Source: Marthasterias glacialis
Taxonomy: Eukaryota; Echinodermata; Asteroidea; Forcipulatida; Asteriidae
DNA length: 64,000 nucleotides
Direction of reading: 5' to 3'
NCBI GenBank assembly: GCA_911728455.2
Contig: OU452221.1
Span: 3,624,290-3,688,289 of the forward strand
Shown here: one piece after another, positions 23,001 to 31,187 of the stretch
Layout of the letters: each line of letters opens with the position of its first letter
Numbering within the stretch: position 1 is the first letter of the stretch
Notes under the pieces: generated by a model
The model's database searches: none
What the model was told of the DNA's origin: nothing
What the model saw: the letters and a program-made list of their open reading frames with translations, nothing else
Translations under genes and position numbers: made by a program

Positions 23001-25374
23001 TATTTACACGTGAATTTGTGCTGGATGGATATATGAAGTCTGGATCCTCATGCCTCGTCATTGTAATAATTCATACATAAACAGAGCACCAGTCTACTTA
23101 CAACATTGCGCAACATTGGCACGTAAACTTGACAGTTGCAACGGCTGGAAAAGCGTATAAGCTGACCTTTGACCGTGTTTTGTTTTTTCACATTTTTCGT
23201 TAATTACGTGATATTTTGATGATTTTTTTTAAGAACAACCATTTAAAAATTATTGTCTGTCATTCCACATCACTAAATTAGGTAAACAGTAAGCCGGTGT
23301 GTACCTTTAACAACGCTTTCTGCTTTGTGCGCAAAACCTGCATGCCTAACAGTTTCACAAAACTATGCCCAATCGATGCGCCTTCAAGAGATGCTTGCAA
23401 CATAAAAAAAATCTGAATACTCTTCATTCAATCACTTCTTGATAGTCTGCCACTGCGTTTCTGGTCCAATGCCATCAAGCATCCAGACTACATCTTTGAC
23501 ATCCGACCTACTCGCTCCGTTGAGGCAAGCTTAGACGTGATTAGTCAGTTATTCCATGACGCACACGACACCAAGACAGATAAACTTGGACAGGTAAGAG
23601 ACCGCAAGGGCGGCTTCCTTAAATCACAGAAAAAAACATCTGTTTGCATTCCACTTTGTGGCTGGTACGCACTTTGATAACTCATCGGTGTCATTCAGCA
23701 AGACCCAAGGACTGTGCATTTAATATGGTGGACAATCTGGTGAGAAATGTTGAGTGCTTTCCTCGAACCACAATAATTCTTCACAGAGGGAGAATATGCA
23801 TTTTAGGGATTTATTGTTAATTGGATAACTACGGGGGAGGGGAAAGGGGAGGGCCCTGAAGGGGGGGGGGGTGTCAGATCTAAATACAAAGTTTCTGATT
23901 TTTTTTTACGTTGACAGGAATCCTCCATAAACAAGTTCTTGTACAGCAGAGAGAAGACAAAGTACCAGCGTCTTGTTCGACTATACTATAAAGGAGTGGA
24001 GGAATCTTCACCGGTACCCACACAAGATCTGAACGCAGAGCTACACAAAGCAAGTCAGGTAAGACGCCAATTTAACTTAACACAAATTCCTGCCCAATTC
24101 TAAAAGCCTATTCATTGTTGTTTAATTTCAGGATCCCTTGACATTACAGCAATGTGAATTTCCTTTTTTTTTATACTATTCTTCCAATATCCAAACTACA
24201 TACAAAATACAACATTGTTTTCTTGTAGAACTTCACAGGACTGTTCAGCAAGCTAAGCACCTTGAAGCAGCTATGGGATCTTGTAAGTTGATCTTTCCCT
24301 GTTTTTATTGATATTAATGAGGCTATCTACTTGCACTTTCTTGAACAGTTTGAAATTAACCTCTGACCTGACTTTGGCTCAAAACATTGATGAAAAAATC
24401 CCTCTCTGAAATGTTATAATCCCATGGTTCAAGCTTGTCTTGTGCGACCACTTAATCATCTGTCACACTGTGACAACTAAAACAAGATGGTGTCTGTAAT
24501 TGTTTTAGCACCCACGATGAATCCAAAGGGTACTTGAAACAAAACGTTAAGAAAAAGATTACGTTTAGCTTGAAAATGCTTATCAACAAATTTCCTAGTG
24601 TTTAGGAATGATTAAACAGGTTACGGTACTATTGTTTAACTACTTAACATGCTTTTTAAAGTGTACACCATGCTCATCGGTGAAGTTACAACAAGACCTT
24701 CCAAATCAAGATATTCAGCCCATTCTCCTCTACACACACTTTAGTCTTCTTATGTCGCGGCGAGAGCACACTAGTCCAAACGTTCAAAACAGACCAGTCA
24801 GCTCTTTTCAGGGCAAACACTTCTTCCTAGAGCAGATTAAGACGTCATCATCCATTATTGGATGAATTCCTCCTCACGCAATTTCCATTCTCTTCTCCTG
24901 CTTGCTATTCAAGGCCATGTTGTCGTGTTTTTGTATGTTTGGATTTCGTCTCTCCATCTTCTCTTCTGTCTTCCTCTTCTTTTTTCATTTCTAGGTTGCC
25001 ATTTGGTTAGTCTCTTGGTCCACCTGTTTTCATGTCTTCTTGACAAGTGTCCAGTCCATCTCCATTTCATTTCCTTGATCTTTTCCATGATGTCTTTAAT
25101 CCTAGTTTTGTGTGTGTCTTTTGGTATGTCTGACTTTGTCACGTAGAGTTAGTCTGGACATCCTCTTTTCCATATAGCTCCCAGATTAATACATTGTATA
25201 CCCAAAAAAAAAAACCCCGAAAGTTTCCACCTTAAACTCTCAACCCTTCTCTCTTTTTCAATCTGACAACAGCTTCTTGTGGTGTTGAGGACAAATGATG
25301 AAGGGAACCAAGAACATCTGTGGTGTTTGCTGGCTGATGTGAAAGATACACTCTCCAGCGGCAATGCTTTGTAA
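1..25374 (+). CDS. Plexin receptor, copy 1 (5' end outside window), 40 exons traced to the stop
   Basis: Plexins are single-pass semaphorin receptors whose cytoplasmic GAP acts on small Ras/Rap GTPases. Exons: 1-163, 1061-1169, 1544-1632, 1952-2080, 2645-2760, 3001-3133, 3661-3814, 3917-4016, 4272-4392, 4718-4852, 5905-6000, 6122-6230, 6636-6817, 7264-7418, 7807-7924, 8448-8584, 8717-8881, 9151-9292, 10359-10592, 10966-11142, 11726-11933, 12557-12699, 13526-13656, 13915-13980, 14510-14584, 15687-15753, 15927-16073, 16162-16315, 16675-16775, 17123-17216, 17472-17521, 18304-18420, 18896-18944, 19210-19268, 19456-19590, 20192-20355, 23446-23593, 23918-24058, 24229-24282, 25273-25374. They join in phase into about 1655 codons without a stop. 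Introns are GT-AG except one GC-AG. The start codon and roughly 330 residues lie left of the window. The A or B subfamily cannot be assigned. The C-terminus ends in ...SGNAL, without the VTDL-type PDZ ligand of vertebrate plexin-B. AATAAA at 25444 is a possible poly(A) signal. Confidence 0.92.
2041..2500 (+). repeat. 58-bp minisatellite made of exon end plus splice donor (copy 1)
   Basis: Starting in the last 48 bases of the exon that ends at 2080, a 58-base unit (48 exonic bases plus the intron start GTACAATAAC) repeats about seven more times to about 2494, the last unit diverged and 64 bases long. Each unit carries its own potential GTACAA donor. Reading through any donor reaches TAA in frame within nine bases (GTA CAA TAA). 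Confidence 0.92.
2645..4392 (+). CDS. Copy 1: PSI domains 1 and 2 (5 exons)
   Basis: Exons 2645-2760, 3001-3133, 3661-3814, 3917-4016 and 4272-4392. The first two encode a PSI (cysteine knot) with [12 protein letters not shown], then CGWC, then CSRYSDC across the splice. The next two encode a linker with [13 protein letters not shown] and FYECS. The last encodes a second PSI-like [16 protein letters not shown] with RCTH. Spacing of Cys and Trp fits the plexin PSI pattern CxxCxxxxxxxCxWC. The start of the first exon is set by AAG before TTTCTG, which leaves the residues expected between the Sema end and the first PSI cysteine. Confidence 0.9.
4718..6230 (+). CDS. Copy 1: linker/IPT-like exons between PSI2 and PSI3
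   Basis: Exons 4718-4852, 5905-6000 and 6122-6230. They encode SCPQLL...[38 protein letters not shown] and LTIEW, matching the plexin segment in which a YEC...IQG core and a conserved Cys precede PSI3. The large intron 4853-5904 carries a possible 21- or 39-base cassette exon at 5007 (see findings). Its remainder is AT-rich and still aligns with the copy 2 intron. Confidence 0.87.
6636..6817 (+). CDS. Copy 1: PSI domain 3
   Basis: One exon, phase 1 to 0, encoding [29 protein letters not shown] and NCPDP. This is the third plexin PSI, with the CxWC signature as VWCNAMC. Near-identical to copy 2 at 50852-51033, where the tryptophan context is EWCNALC. Confidence 0.9.
7264..11142 (+). CDS. Copy 1: IPT/TIG repeats of the ectodomain (7 exons)
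   Basis: Exons 7264-7418, 7807-7924, 8448-8584, 8717-8881, 9151-9292, 10359-10592 and 10966-11142. IPT starts are visible as [60 protein letters not shown] and, after the last splice, GKRINNAI. The exon at 9151 carries KTKRS, a possible furin-type site. The intron after 8584 has a GC donor. The last exon ends GLPVVW just before a GTAAGT donor that is tandemly duplicated downstream. The intron 9293-10358 contains a 34-bp minisatellite absent from copy 2. Confidence 0.88.
9436..10145 (+). repeat. 34-bp minisatellite in copy 1 intron
   Basis: About 20 imperfect units of a 34-base motif containing CATGGAAAATC and GGTTCACTTCCCACCAAGAG. It lies between exons 9151-9292 and 10359-10592 and has no counterpart in the copy 2 intron (54258-54940). 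Open frames here arise from the repetition and are not genes. Confidence 0.92.
11041..11700 (+). repeat. 102-bp repeat of exon end plus donor (copy 1)
   Basis: The 3' part of exon 10966-11142 with its GTAAGT donor is repeated in the following intron: 11143-11244, 11245-11346 and further decayed units to about 11690. The unit is 102 bases (34 codons), and the frame stays open from the exon through two full repeats to a TAA at about 11418. The first two repeat ends read TGG|GTTAAT and TGG|GTAAGT, the second a good donor. Confidence 0.9.
11726..12699 (+). CDS. Copy 1: membrane helix and juxtamembrane segment
   Basis: Exon 11726-11933 encodes [13 protein letters not shown], the plexin pre-membrane signature, followed by about 23 hydrophobic residues ([18 protein letters not shown]...) and then a cytoplasmic [20 protein letters not shown]. 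Exon 12557-12699 encodes [20 protein letters not shown] and [10 protein letters not shown], matching the LTSDL..GIPFLDY..Y core at the start of the GAP region. The helical juxtamembrane stretch looks about ten residues shorter than in vertebrate plexins; this is a comparison with remembered sequences, not an alignment. Confidence 0.9.
13526..16073 (+). CDS. Copy 1: first half of the RasGAP-like domain (5 exons)
   Basis: Exons 13526-13656, 13915-13980, 14510-14584, 15687-15753 and 15927-16073. They read [18 protein letters not shown], then [18 protein letters not shown], then [31 protein letters not shown], and [20 protein letters not shown], in the order of the plexin GAP core. The canonical LLLRRTES arginine-finger motif is replaced by LLLFSKTDS, so both arginines are missing. 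The exon at 13915 uses the acceptor CCAG before GCAGTC; other choices break the frame. Confidence 0.87.
14640..14760 (-). mobile_element. tRNA-derived SINE copy
   Basis: On the minus strand an A box (TGGTCTAGTGG, plus-strand 14711-14722) is followed about 35 bases on by a B box (GGTTCAAGTCC, 14669-14679), the polymerase III promoter of tRNA-type SINEs. The 5' half does not fold into a full tRNA by eye, so it is not called a tRNA gene. Confidence 0.6.
15095..15620. repeat. Dispersed repeat sequence in copy 1 intron
   Basis: Two pieces look repetitive. At 15095-15180, GTCTTGCTCAAAGAGACAAG and GGAATTCAAACTACAG recall a SINE-like unit. At 15171-15300, GGGTCTGTATACATTTGGTA with AAAAACTTACTTGGTAA recalls a family I remember from echinoderm genomes. 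No coding content is seen. Identification is from memory only. Confidence 0.35.
16162..17521 (+). CDS. Copy 1: Rho-GTPase-binding domain (RBD) exons
   Basis: Exons 16162-16315, 16675-16775, 17123-17216 and 17472-17521. They encode [64 protein letters not shown] and VTLVDKG, matching the ubiquitin-fold RBD inserted in plexin GAPs (LDCDTVTQAKEKLLD...YSQRP; LNTLAHYQV). In studied plexins the RBD binds Rac1, Rnd1 or RhoD. The short exon 17472-17521 (FFAFKDEN) is supported by phase 1 to 0 and good splice sites. Confidence 0.85.
16776..17122. other. Intron with a weak inverted repeat
   Basis: GATAAAAGTGAAGACGCC near 16861 and CGCCATCTTCTTTTATC near 16933 are approximate inverse copies, possibly the end of a small mobile element. 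No gene. Confidence 0.3.
18304..25374 (+). CDS. Copy 1: second half of the GAP domain and C-terminus (9 exons)
   Basis: Exons 18304-18420, 18896-18944, 19210-19268, 19456-19590, 20192-20355, 23446-23593, 23918-24058, 24229-24282 and 25273-25374. Diagnostic pieces are RDWHL (plexin WHLV motif), [44 protein letters not shown] (the distal arginine of LPLRFW is kept), FIFDI-like [23 protein letters not shown] and [11 protein letters not shown]. The 49-base exon at 18896 is required to keep phase between its neighbours. The stop is TAA at 25372. Confidence 0.88.
19643..20040 (+). repeat. CGGCCA hexanucleotide array
   Basis: About 60 nearly perfect CGGCCA units, with CGGACA variants only at the 3' end. 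It lies in the intron between exons 19456-19590 and 20192-20355. Unbroken long frames on both strands (Arg-Pro, Ala-Val, Trp-Pro) are consequences of the hexamer. Confidence 0.97.
20380..21250 (+). repeat. AAAGCAACC-type short tandem repeat
   Basis: Some 870 bases of a 9-base motif AAAGCAACC with variants (AAAGCTACC, AAAGCAAAC, AAAAGCAACC). A block of variants is repeated (compare 20560-20790 with 20870-21110), showing segmental duplication within the array. It begins only 25 bases after the exon 20192-20355. Confidence 0.96.
21693..23310. mobile_element. TTAA-flanked inverted-repeat element, no transposase seen
   Basis: TTAA at 21693 is followed by AGGGGCACACCGGCTT; at the other end AAGCCGGTGTGTACCT is followed by TTAA at 23307. 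The 16-base ends match inversely at 14 positions. TTAA target duplications are known for piggyBac and Kolobok families. Inside is a perfect hairpin (TTTATCCGAACC / GGTTCGGATAAA) near 21838-21870 but no convincing transposase frame, so a non-autonomous copy is likely. It sits in the copy 1 intron 20356-23445. Confidence 0.6.
24835..25145 (-). mobile_element. 3' tail of a non-LTR retrotransposon (LINE) reverse-transcriptase ORF
   Basis: The minus-strand frame 24909-25142 reads [16 protein letters not shown], then [14 protein letters not shown] and [12 protein letters not shown], a sequence very common at the C-terminus of LINE endonuclease/reverse-transcriptase polyproteins. The continuation to about 24835 carries the tail-like WMMTS. 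The rest of the element is absent: a 5'-truncated insertion within the last intron of copy 1. Confidence 0.75.
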
Positions 25375-25439
25375 TATTGCCCCTAAGGTTTAATTTAGGT
25401 TTTCCCAGTCAAGTTCAGCAACAAGTAATTTAATTCTGT

Positions 25440-25470
25440 AAAAAATAAAAAATAAAATAAAATAAGAGGA
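25440..25470 (+). terminator. Candidate polyadenylation signal of copy 1
   Basis: AATAAA occurs at 25444 and again within the A-rich run, 70-90 bases after the TAA at 25372. Position fits a short 3' UTR, but the A-rich context makes chance matches likely. Confidence 0.35.
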
Positions 25471-27491
25471 TGTAGTATCCTTTAAGACAGGGCGTCTTTA
25501 AGACAGCCTGCCTACCCATATATTATGGCTGTGCGTCATGGGTCATTACCAAGCCCCTTGCCGCATGTCTCAACAGATATCACACAAACTGCATCCGGAT
25601 AATACTCGGCATAAAACGTCTTGACAAGATTAGCATACCAACACCGAGTTGTACAATATCAGCCAGCAAAATCCATTAATAGATACCATCCAAAATCGCC
25701 AACCCGGAGGGTTTGGACACATTCTATGCAAACCTACTGACGAGCCACTTATCTATGCTCCTATACTCCCAATCTCATGGTGGACGCAGACAAGGTCGTC
25801 AGCGCCTACTATTAGGGCCAATCAAAAGCTCCATATCAGTAGTAACTAGTAAGTAGGATGGTCTGGTTTCTCTGCCGGACATTCAGAGACTAGCACAACA
25901 CAGAAAATAATGGGGAAAGCTTGTTACCGCCTGCTGTGCAGTCGACTGATGATGACAATTATCCTTGAGATAGATGACGTGCATAAATTGATGATTAATT
26001 TTTCTACAAATAGTTATGATATTGGTCAATTATTCTACTCAGAGCGCTCTTTATTTTTGTATACATTTTAATTTAAAACAAAAATAATAAGGTATAATCC
26101 TTTTACCACTTTTACTATTACAATAATGTGTTTTTTGTCTTTTGCAAAACTGTGATTGTAAACTTGCACTTGTGAGGGTAAAACTCTTTTTTATATCATT
26201 TAGTTTGTCTATAAATACGTATTCAACTGAATGATTTATAACACCCAGATAATTTTTTTTTTATGAATGCTTGTGTCATTGTCTTAAAGACGCTAACTAG
26301 AAAAATACACCGTAATTTGACAATATTGTTATGATGTTTAATAAGAGGTAGTGGGACTTCTGCTGAAAGTTACAAGCTCAAACAGCGCCCTCACTGAAGT
26401 GAACGGTAGCCCTATCATTGGATGAGAGTATTGTGCTTGACGCATACGTACATGCACGTTTCTATTTCTTTACCCAAGCGATGCCAGGGTGGTTATAAAT
26501 CTGTAGATGGAAGGGCTTGGTCCGTTTCTCTAGAACTTAGGTCAGAAATAAAAGTAAATTTCAAAAATTGTTTTGTATAAATATTTTTAAGTGGATATTC
26601 TTTTGCTGTTCTCAACTCATAACGAACAGGGCGCTAAACTAATTGACTGTACAGATTTCTTACTAGAGCTAGCTCTGGCTAGCGCTAATGGCAACATTTA
26701 TTTTCCCGCGGCAACCACAAGTCCTGGCTTACGGTAACAAACCTTGCAAATTTTAGGTCTTGACAGGACCTTGAGATACTATCGGGACAACTATTGTTAC
26801 AATATTGGAACCGTGACGACATATAACAAAAGACATTAAGTCATCTGTAATTGTTTATTTTGTTTTAGCCGAAACCCCCGTGTTTGTTTTTGCTACGAAC
26901 ACAATTATAGTTATTATTTGTATTATTGTCTATAAAAAAATAAAAAAATAAAAATAAAATAAATAACCTACGTGTATTTTTGTTAAAACTTAAACCACGA
27001 TAACATAGTATCGATAAATGGTCAATCCAGCAGTGATGTATAGTTGAGAATACATTAAACTTAATACCCCCAAATCGGAAGTGGGACCTGCACCAACTGG
27101 GGGTGGGGGTGGGTGGGGGCAAGGTTCCTAATATTTTTTTATGCGTCAAACTCTGCACAACACGAAACTCAAGTTTACAATTAACCCTTTCTGATGACTG
27201 CTGTCGTTGCTGCTCTTCCCAGTCTCGATTTTTGGGTATCGAATATAAACAAGGGAAAGCGACACATCACCGCTTAAATGACTGTGTATCGATACTAATG
27301 TGGTAATCAAAGTTTTGTGGATAAAGTTTCCCATTATACAATTGACTGTTATCTGCTGTGACGTGGTCCATGCTGTTTTGGACACCCGAGGGGGCAGATG
27401 GCACACGAGGCGAAACCGAAGGGGCAGATGGCACACGAAGCGAAGCGAGGGTGCCATCGGCAGGACCACATCGCAGCAGACAACAATGTTT

Positions 27492-28022
27492 TGTTATACC
27501 GTGGTATTAGATTGCAGGATTATTAAAAAGGCCCTCACCGACATAGTTTGTGGACGACAATATTATTCAATTCAACAAAAGTACGGAGATTGATCGATTA
27601 CAATTTTTTTTTTCAACCAAAATGTATCAACTGCTCCCTATCGCAAGCATGATATCGAAAGTACAGTAGCGTGCATAGTACCAGTGGTTGCAAGTAACCT
27701 CTTTATCAGGTAGTACCGCTAATCTGGTTGTACAGATTAATGGGGACGATGAAATAATGTTCTGAGAACGATCTGGTAATAGACGCGAGCGATACGACCA
27801 TACAGTTATATATAACTCTATGGATACGACCTACCTTTTTCTCGGGTGTATTGCTAACTTCAAAATACGTATCAATGGGGACGGCAAAATGAATTTTCCG
27901 AGGACGATCTAGGTACTGGACCCAGACAACATCACTTTTTTGGGAAGACATGAAAGTTTTCTATTATGTCGTGATTGGTTCTCGACCAATAAAAATTCAC
28001 AATCTAATACCATGGTATAACA
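27492..28022. mobile_element. Short inverted-repeat element (MITE-like)
   Basis: TGTTATACCGTGGTATTAG (continuing to 27514) at the left and its inverse with one mismatch at 28000-28022. The interior (about 485 bases) has no convincing gene. Confidence 0.45.
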
Positions 28023-28282
28023 GTGTTAAATTAATGATGTGAACAGAAAACAGAGGGCGCTATTCCACTTTAATGGTGGCGCGCACTTATACAGTTGTAG
28101 AGAGTCGTGGTTGGGCTTTGTGGAATTATTTCGTAAGAAGTATTTATATCCCACCATCATGGTTGCATGTTGGTTATAAATAATTATTTAGTATGTTTTC
28201 ACACAATTATCATTTAATATTTACTTCATATCCAGGGAGATTTCTAATTGAAATAATTGTATAGCGTATGAATAGTCACCAG

Positions 28283-28645
28283 GTTGGGCGGTCGGACCTA
28301 TATATTGTTCTCCTTGGAACGGTTTGCAAACTGAACAAAACAGAGTGATCACTATCAGTTAAAACCCTTATTTTGAAGGATTGAGACCACACAAGACTGT
28401 CTGAATATTTAGCAAAAGAATTTGCTGAAGGATCGGTTGGTATGTACAGTTTTATTTGACTTACATTTTGTCTAATTTTAGGTTAACTGGTAGGGTGCTA
28501 AAATAACGCAAGTTTGATTTTGCAGTGTGGATTAGAGGGCTGGTTATGTACATTGTTGGTGCACCGGCAAAACATGTAGCTGCACTAACCATTGGCAATG
28601 TGGGCGGTCGGACCTATATATTGTTTGGTTCTCATTGGAACGGTT
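28283..28645 (+). repeat. Pair of direct repeats with GC box/TATA-like core
   Basis: GGGCGGTCGGACCTATATAT recurs at 28287 and 28601, each followed within 15 bases by TTGGAACGG. The spacing is about 315 bases. Function unknown. Confidence 0.5.
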
Positions 28646-29319
28646 GTGATTGTGAGTGTGAATTCGATACATTTATTTTGCATTCCTGTCAACCAAAAAT
28701 TTCTAATATTAAATTTGTGTAACAGATTTTTCTTGGAAAAGATAAATTAAAACACAGTAGTGACAAAAAAAGCTGAGTGAGCAACCCTACCCAAACACAG
28801 GTGTGCCCATCTAAATTAAATAAAACACTATACTAAATCGTGGTTTAAGTTTAATAAGTATTTACGGAAGTAAATTTTGTAAATAAAACTTGATAGATCA
28901 TCAGGCAAGTCTGTTTCTGTTGTCTGAGTTGTGTATCATTAAGGGGTATTACCAACAATTTGAGAGAACTGTTCAACTTTTATGAAAGGGGTGTTTTTGT
29001 GCATTGTTCGTGGCATAATAATAGGCAACAGTTTTTGTATGTCTTTCTGTATGAAACAGCAACATCTGTTAAAATTCATTGAGAGAAAAAAATTCTTAAT
29101 GTATTTTTTCAGCAAAAATTGGTCCATTCAATTTAGAGAGAAGTTCTCATCAAAAGACAGGGCTTTGTATAAAGTAGGTCTACCTACACGCTGTCCGACT
29201 CTCATGGGAATCGGAACTTACATCATTCCAACTTAAGGCAATAATTAAATTGTTTATTAGTTTCTTTTGCTAGCTAACTGTTTTACAATGTTGACTACTT
29301 ATTCTCTGTGTACTTTGCA

Positions 29320-30465
29320 GAGGCTGCTGATGATAGTATGCGACGAACCTACTCATTTTGGACAGGTTTCATCTTCAGTTGAGTAAATTTCTTCGTGCGC
29401 GCTGTCCGTCCATGTATCGTGTCTCTCATCAAACCGTGCCTGAACCTTCAATTTTGTAAGTTAAGTTTGCATTTCACTTTAAAGGAAGAGGAGGCAAAGA
29501 AGAAGACAAATATCCAGTGTCACCTGCCTCTGCAAGGAACAATGTACACTAAGGAGGCCCAGAGTAACCATGTTGTCATCTTGTTTGCTGTATGTTTGAT
29601 TCTTCTGGGATTAAGTAGTGATGTAACAGCTGAATGGTAAGATCTGTCATCTTATCACATTGCTTCCTTCAGTAATCCTCACCCCTCAGGACCTACGAAT
29701 GTTCCATCTGGTACCACATTGCTAAATTCATTCATTTCACTGTATCTGGCCCTGATGGTGCTGTGTATGTTGAAGCTGTGAACTACTTATACAGACTGGA
29801 TAGTTCATTGAATCTGCTATAGTGTGATATCCCATTAATTAAGCACAGAGTTTTCTTTATCTACTGCATTTGTTATTCCTTATGATGAGAATTGATTCCC
29901 TATTACGTATGCCATTGAATTCTCATATGATGGATTCACATACTTTGTCACTTTTCAACAAGATGATCTTGGTTCCAATGGCATTGTTTCTAAAATCAAC
30001 AGAGTCTGTCAGACCAGTGCAACATTTGACTCTTACACAGAAATCACCATACAATGCCAAGGATCTGATGGTAGTGTGTACAGTTTGGTACAAGCTGCTC
30101 TTATTGGCCCAGCAGGTCATGATCTTGCTGTATCATTAGGTTTGAATGATGAGGACACGGTGTTGTATGCTGTGTTTGCTAAGAATGAAGGAACTGATGG
30201 GACTAGTGATGTACATATTGATGAGTCAGCATTGTGTGTGTATAAGATGAGTGATATTTTAGATGCCTTCAGGGAAGCAGTCAAGGGATGTTTTCAAAAT
30301 GGAGATGGCTACTCAGTGCAGTACTTCGAAGGTTCCTTTTGTAGTAAATTCGCAGTGAGTATAAAGTTTGGTCTTCTTCATTTTAAGGTTAAATCCAATA
30401 ATGCAAGTTATGTGCATCTTTAAGATGAGGGATACTATAGATACCTTCAGGAAACCGTCAAATAA
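29320..30465 (+). pseudogene. Broken third plexin copy: first Sema exon only
   Basis: An ATG at 29541 opens a signal peptide like copy 2's (HVVILFAVCLILLG), but a TAA follows at 29638. The next bases align with copy 2 until about 29818; then roughly 360 bases of the Sema exon (about 40798-41158 in copy 2) are missing, and alignment resumes to the exon end at 30353 with its GTGAGT donor. Intron sequence follows, so this is a DNA-level duplicate, not a retrocopy. Weak similarity also covers the 5' leader from about 29320. At 30420-30465 there is a second, decayed copy of the exon segment [12 protein letters not shown]. No later plexin exon follows. Confidence 0.85.
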
Positions 30466-31187
30466 AGTTGCAAACCATTACGTTTAGTGCCATACTTGAT
30501 TTTGTTCTCTTTTTAGTCGACGAAACAAATTTAAAACTATGTTTTTTTTGCCTCTAGTGGGATTGTTTAATTAGTTCAGTTTGCCTGGTTATTGTTTCAA
30601 TTTTTGTAGTGCTTTGAAGGGTTTTAAGTACCGTTACATTCTGTTTATTTGATCACAATCTTTTATGTGCCATTTTCTGCTATCTTAAACCTAAATTTGT
30701 AGTTTTCCGTATGCCTATATTCTGTATCATCGATTTTATGTGTTCAATATTGTTGGGGTCTGGGAGGGCACATCTTTTTCGATAAAAGTTTTTTTTATTA
30801 CGTGTGCCCTTCCCTGCTCGTTTATTGTTTTGTCCAAAGAACTAAAAAAAAAAAAAAAAACTAATAATAAATGAAGTACCGGTAATGCCTTTATAATGTA
30901 AGTCTAGAGAGAGGATTTAAAAGGATCAGTAAACCACAAAGCAAAAGGGTCACTTTTTTTCCCAAATGATCAATTTTAAATTAACTGTATAATTTAGCCA
31001 TTTATCTGTAAAGCAAGAAGGGATTGTTCAATGTACTGCTCTCCTCAATAACTTTCTTCTTTGTGAGATGATGAGATCACGCAAAAAGTTGTACCGCCCT
31101 CTCGTGATTATACTTCTCAGTGTGTAATTCTCGCAAACGAAGTGAACACTAAACTAGAAATGAGTTTTTGTGGCATCACAAAAACTA
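30466..31187. other. AT-rich spacer after the plexin fragment
   Basis: No gene, no convincing repeat. There is a TTTTTGTG/CACAAAAA hairpin just before the element at 31188. Confidence 0.5.

Larger units (their letters stand above)
25500..29320. other. Intergenic sequence between copy 1 and the plexin fragment
   Basis: No gene is supported. Contents: a direct repeat of an earlier segment (AGGGCCAATCAAAAGCTC at 25812, also at 21351), AT-rich DNA, a G-rich run near 27098-27119, the element at 27492-28022 and the repeat pair at 28283/28598. Short open frames lack any family signature. Confidence 0.6.
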
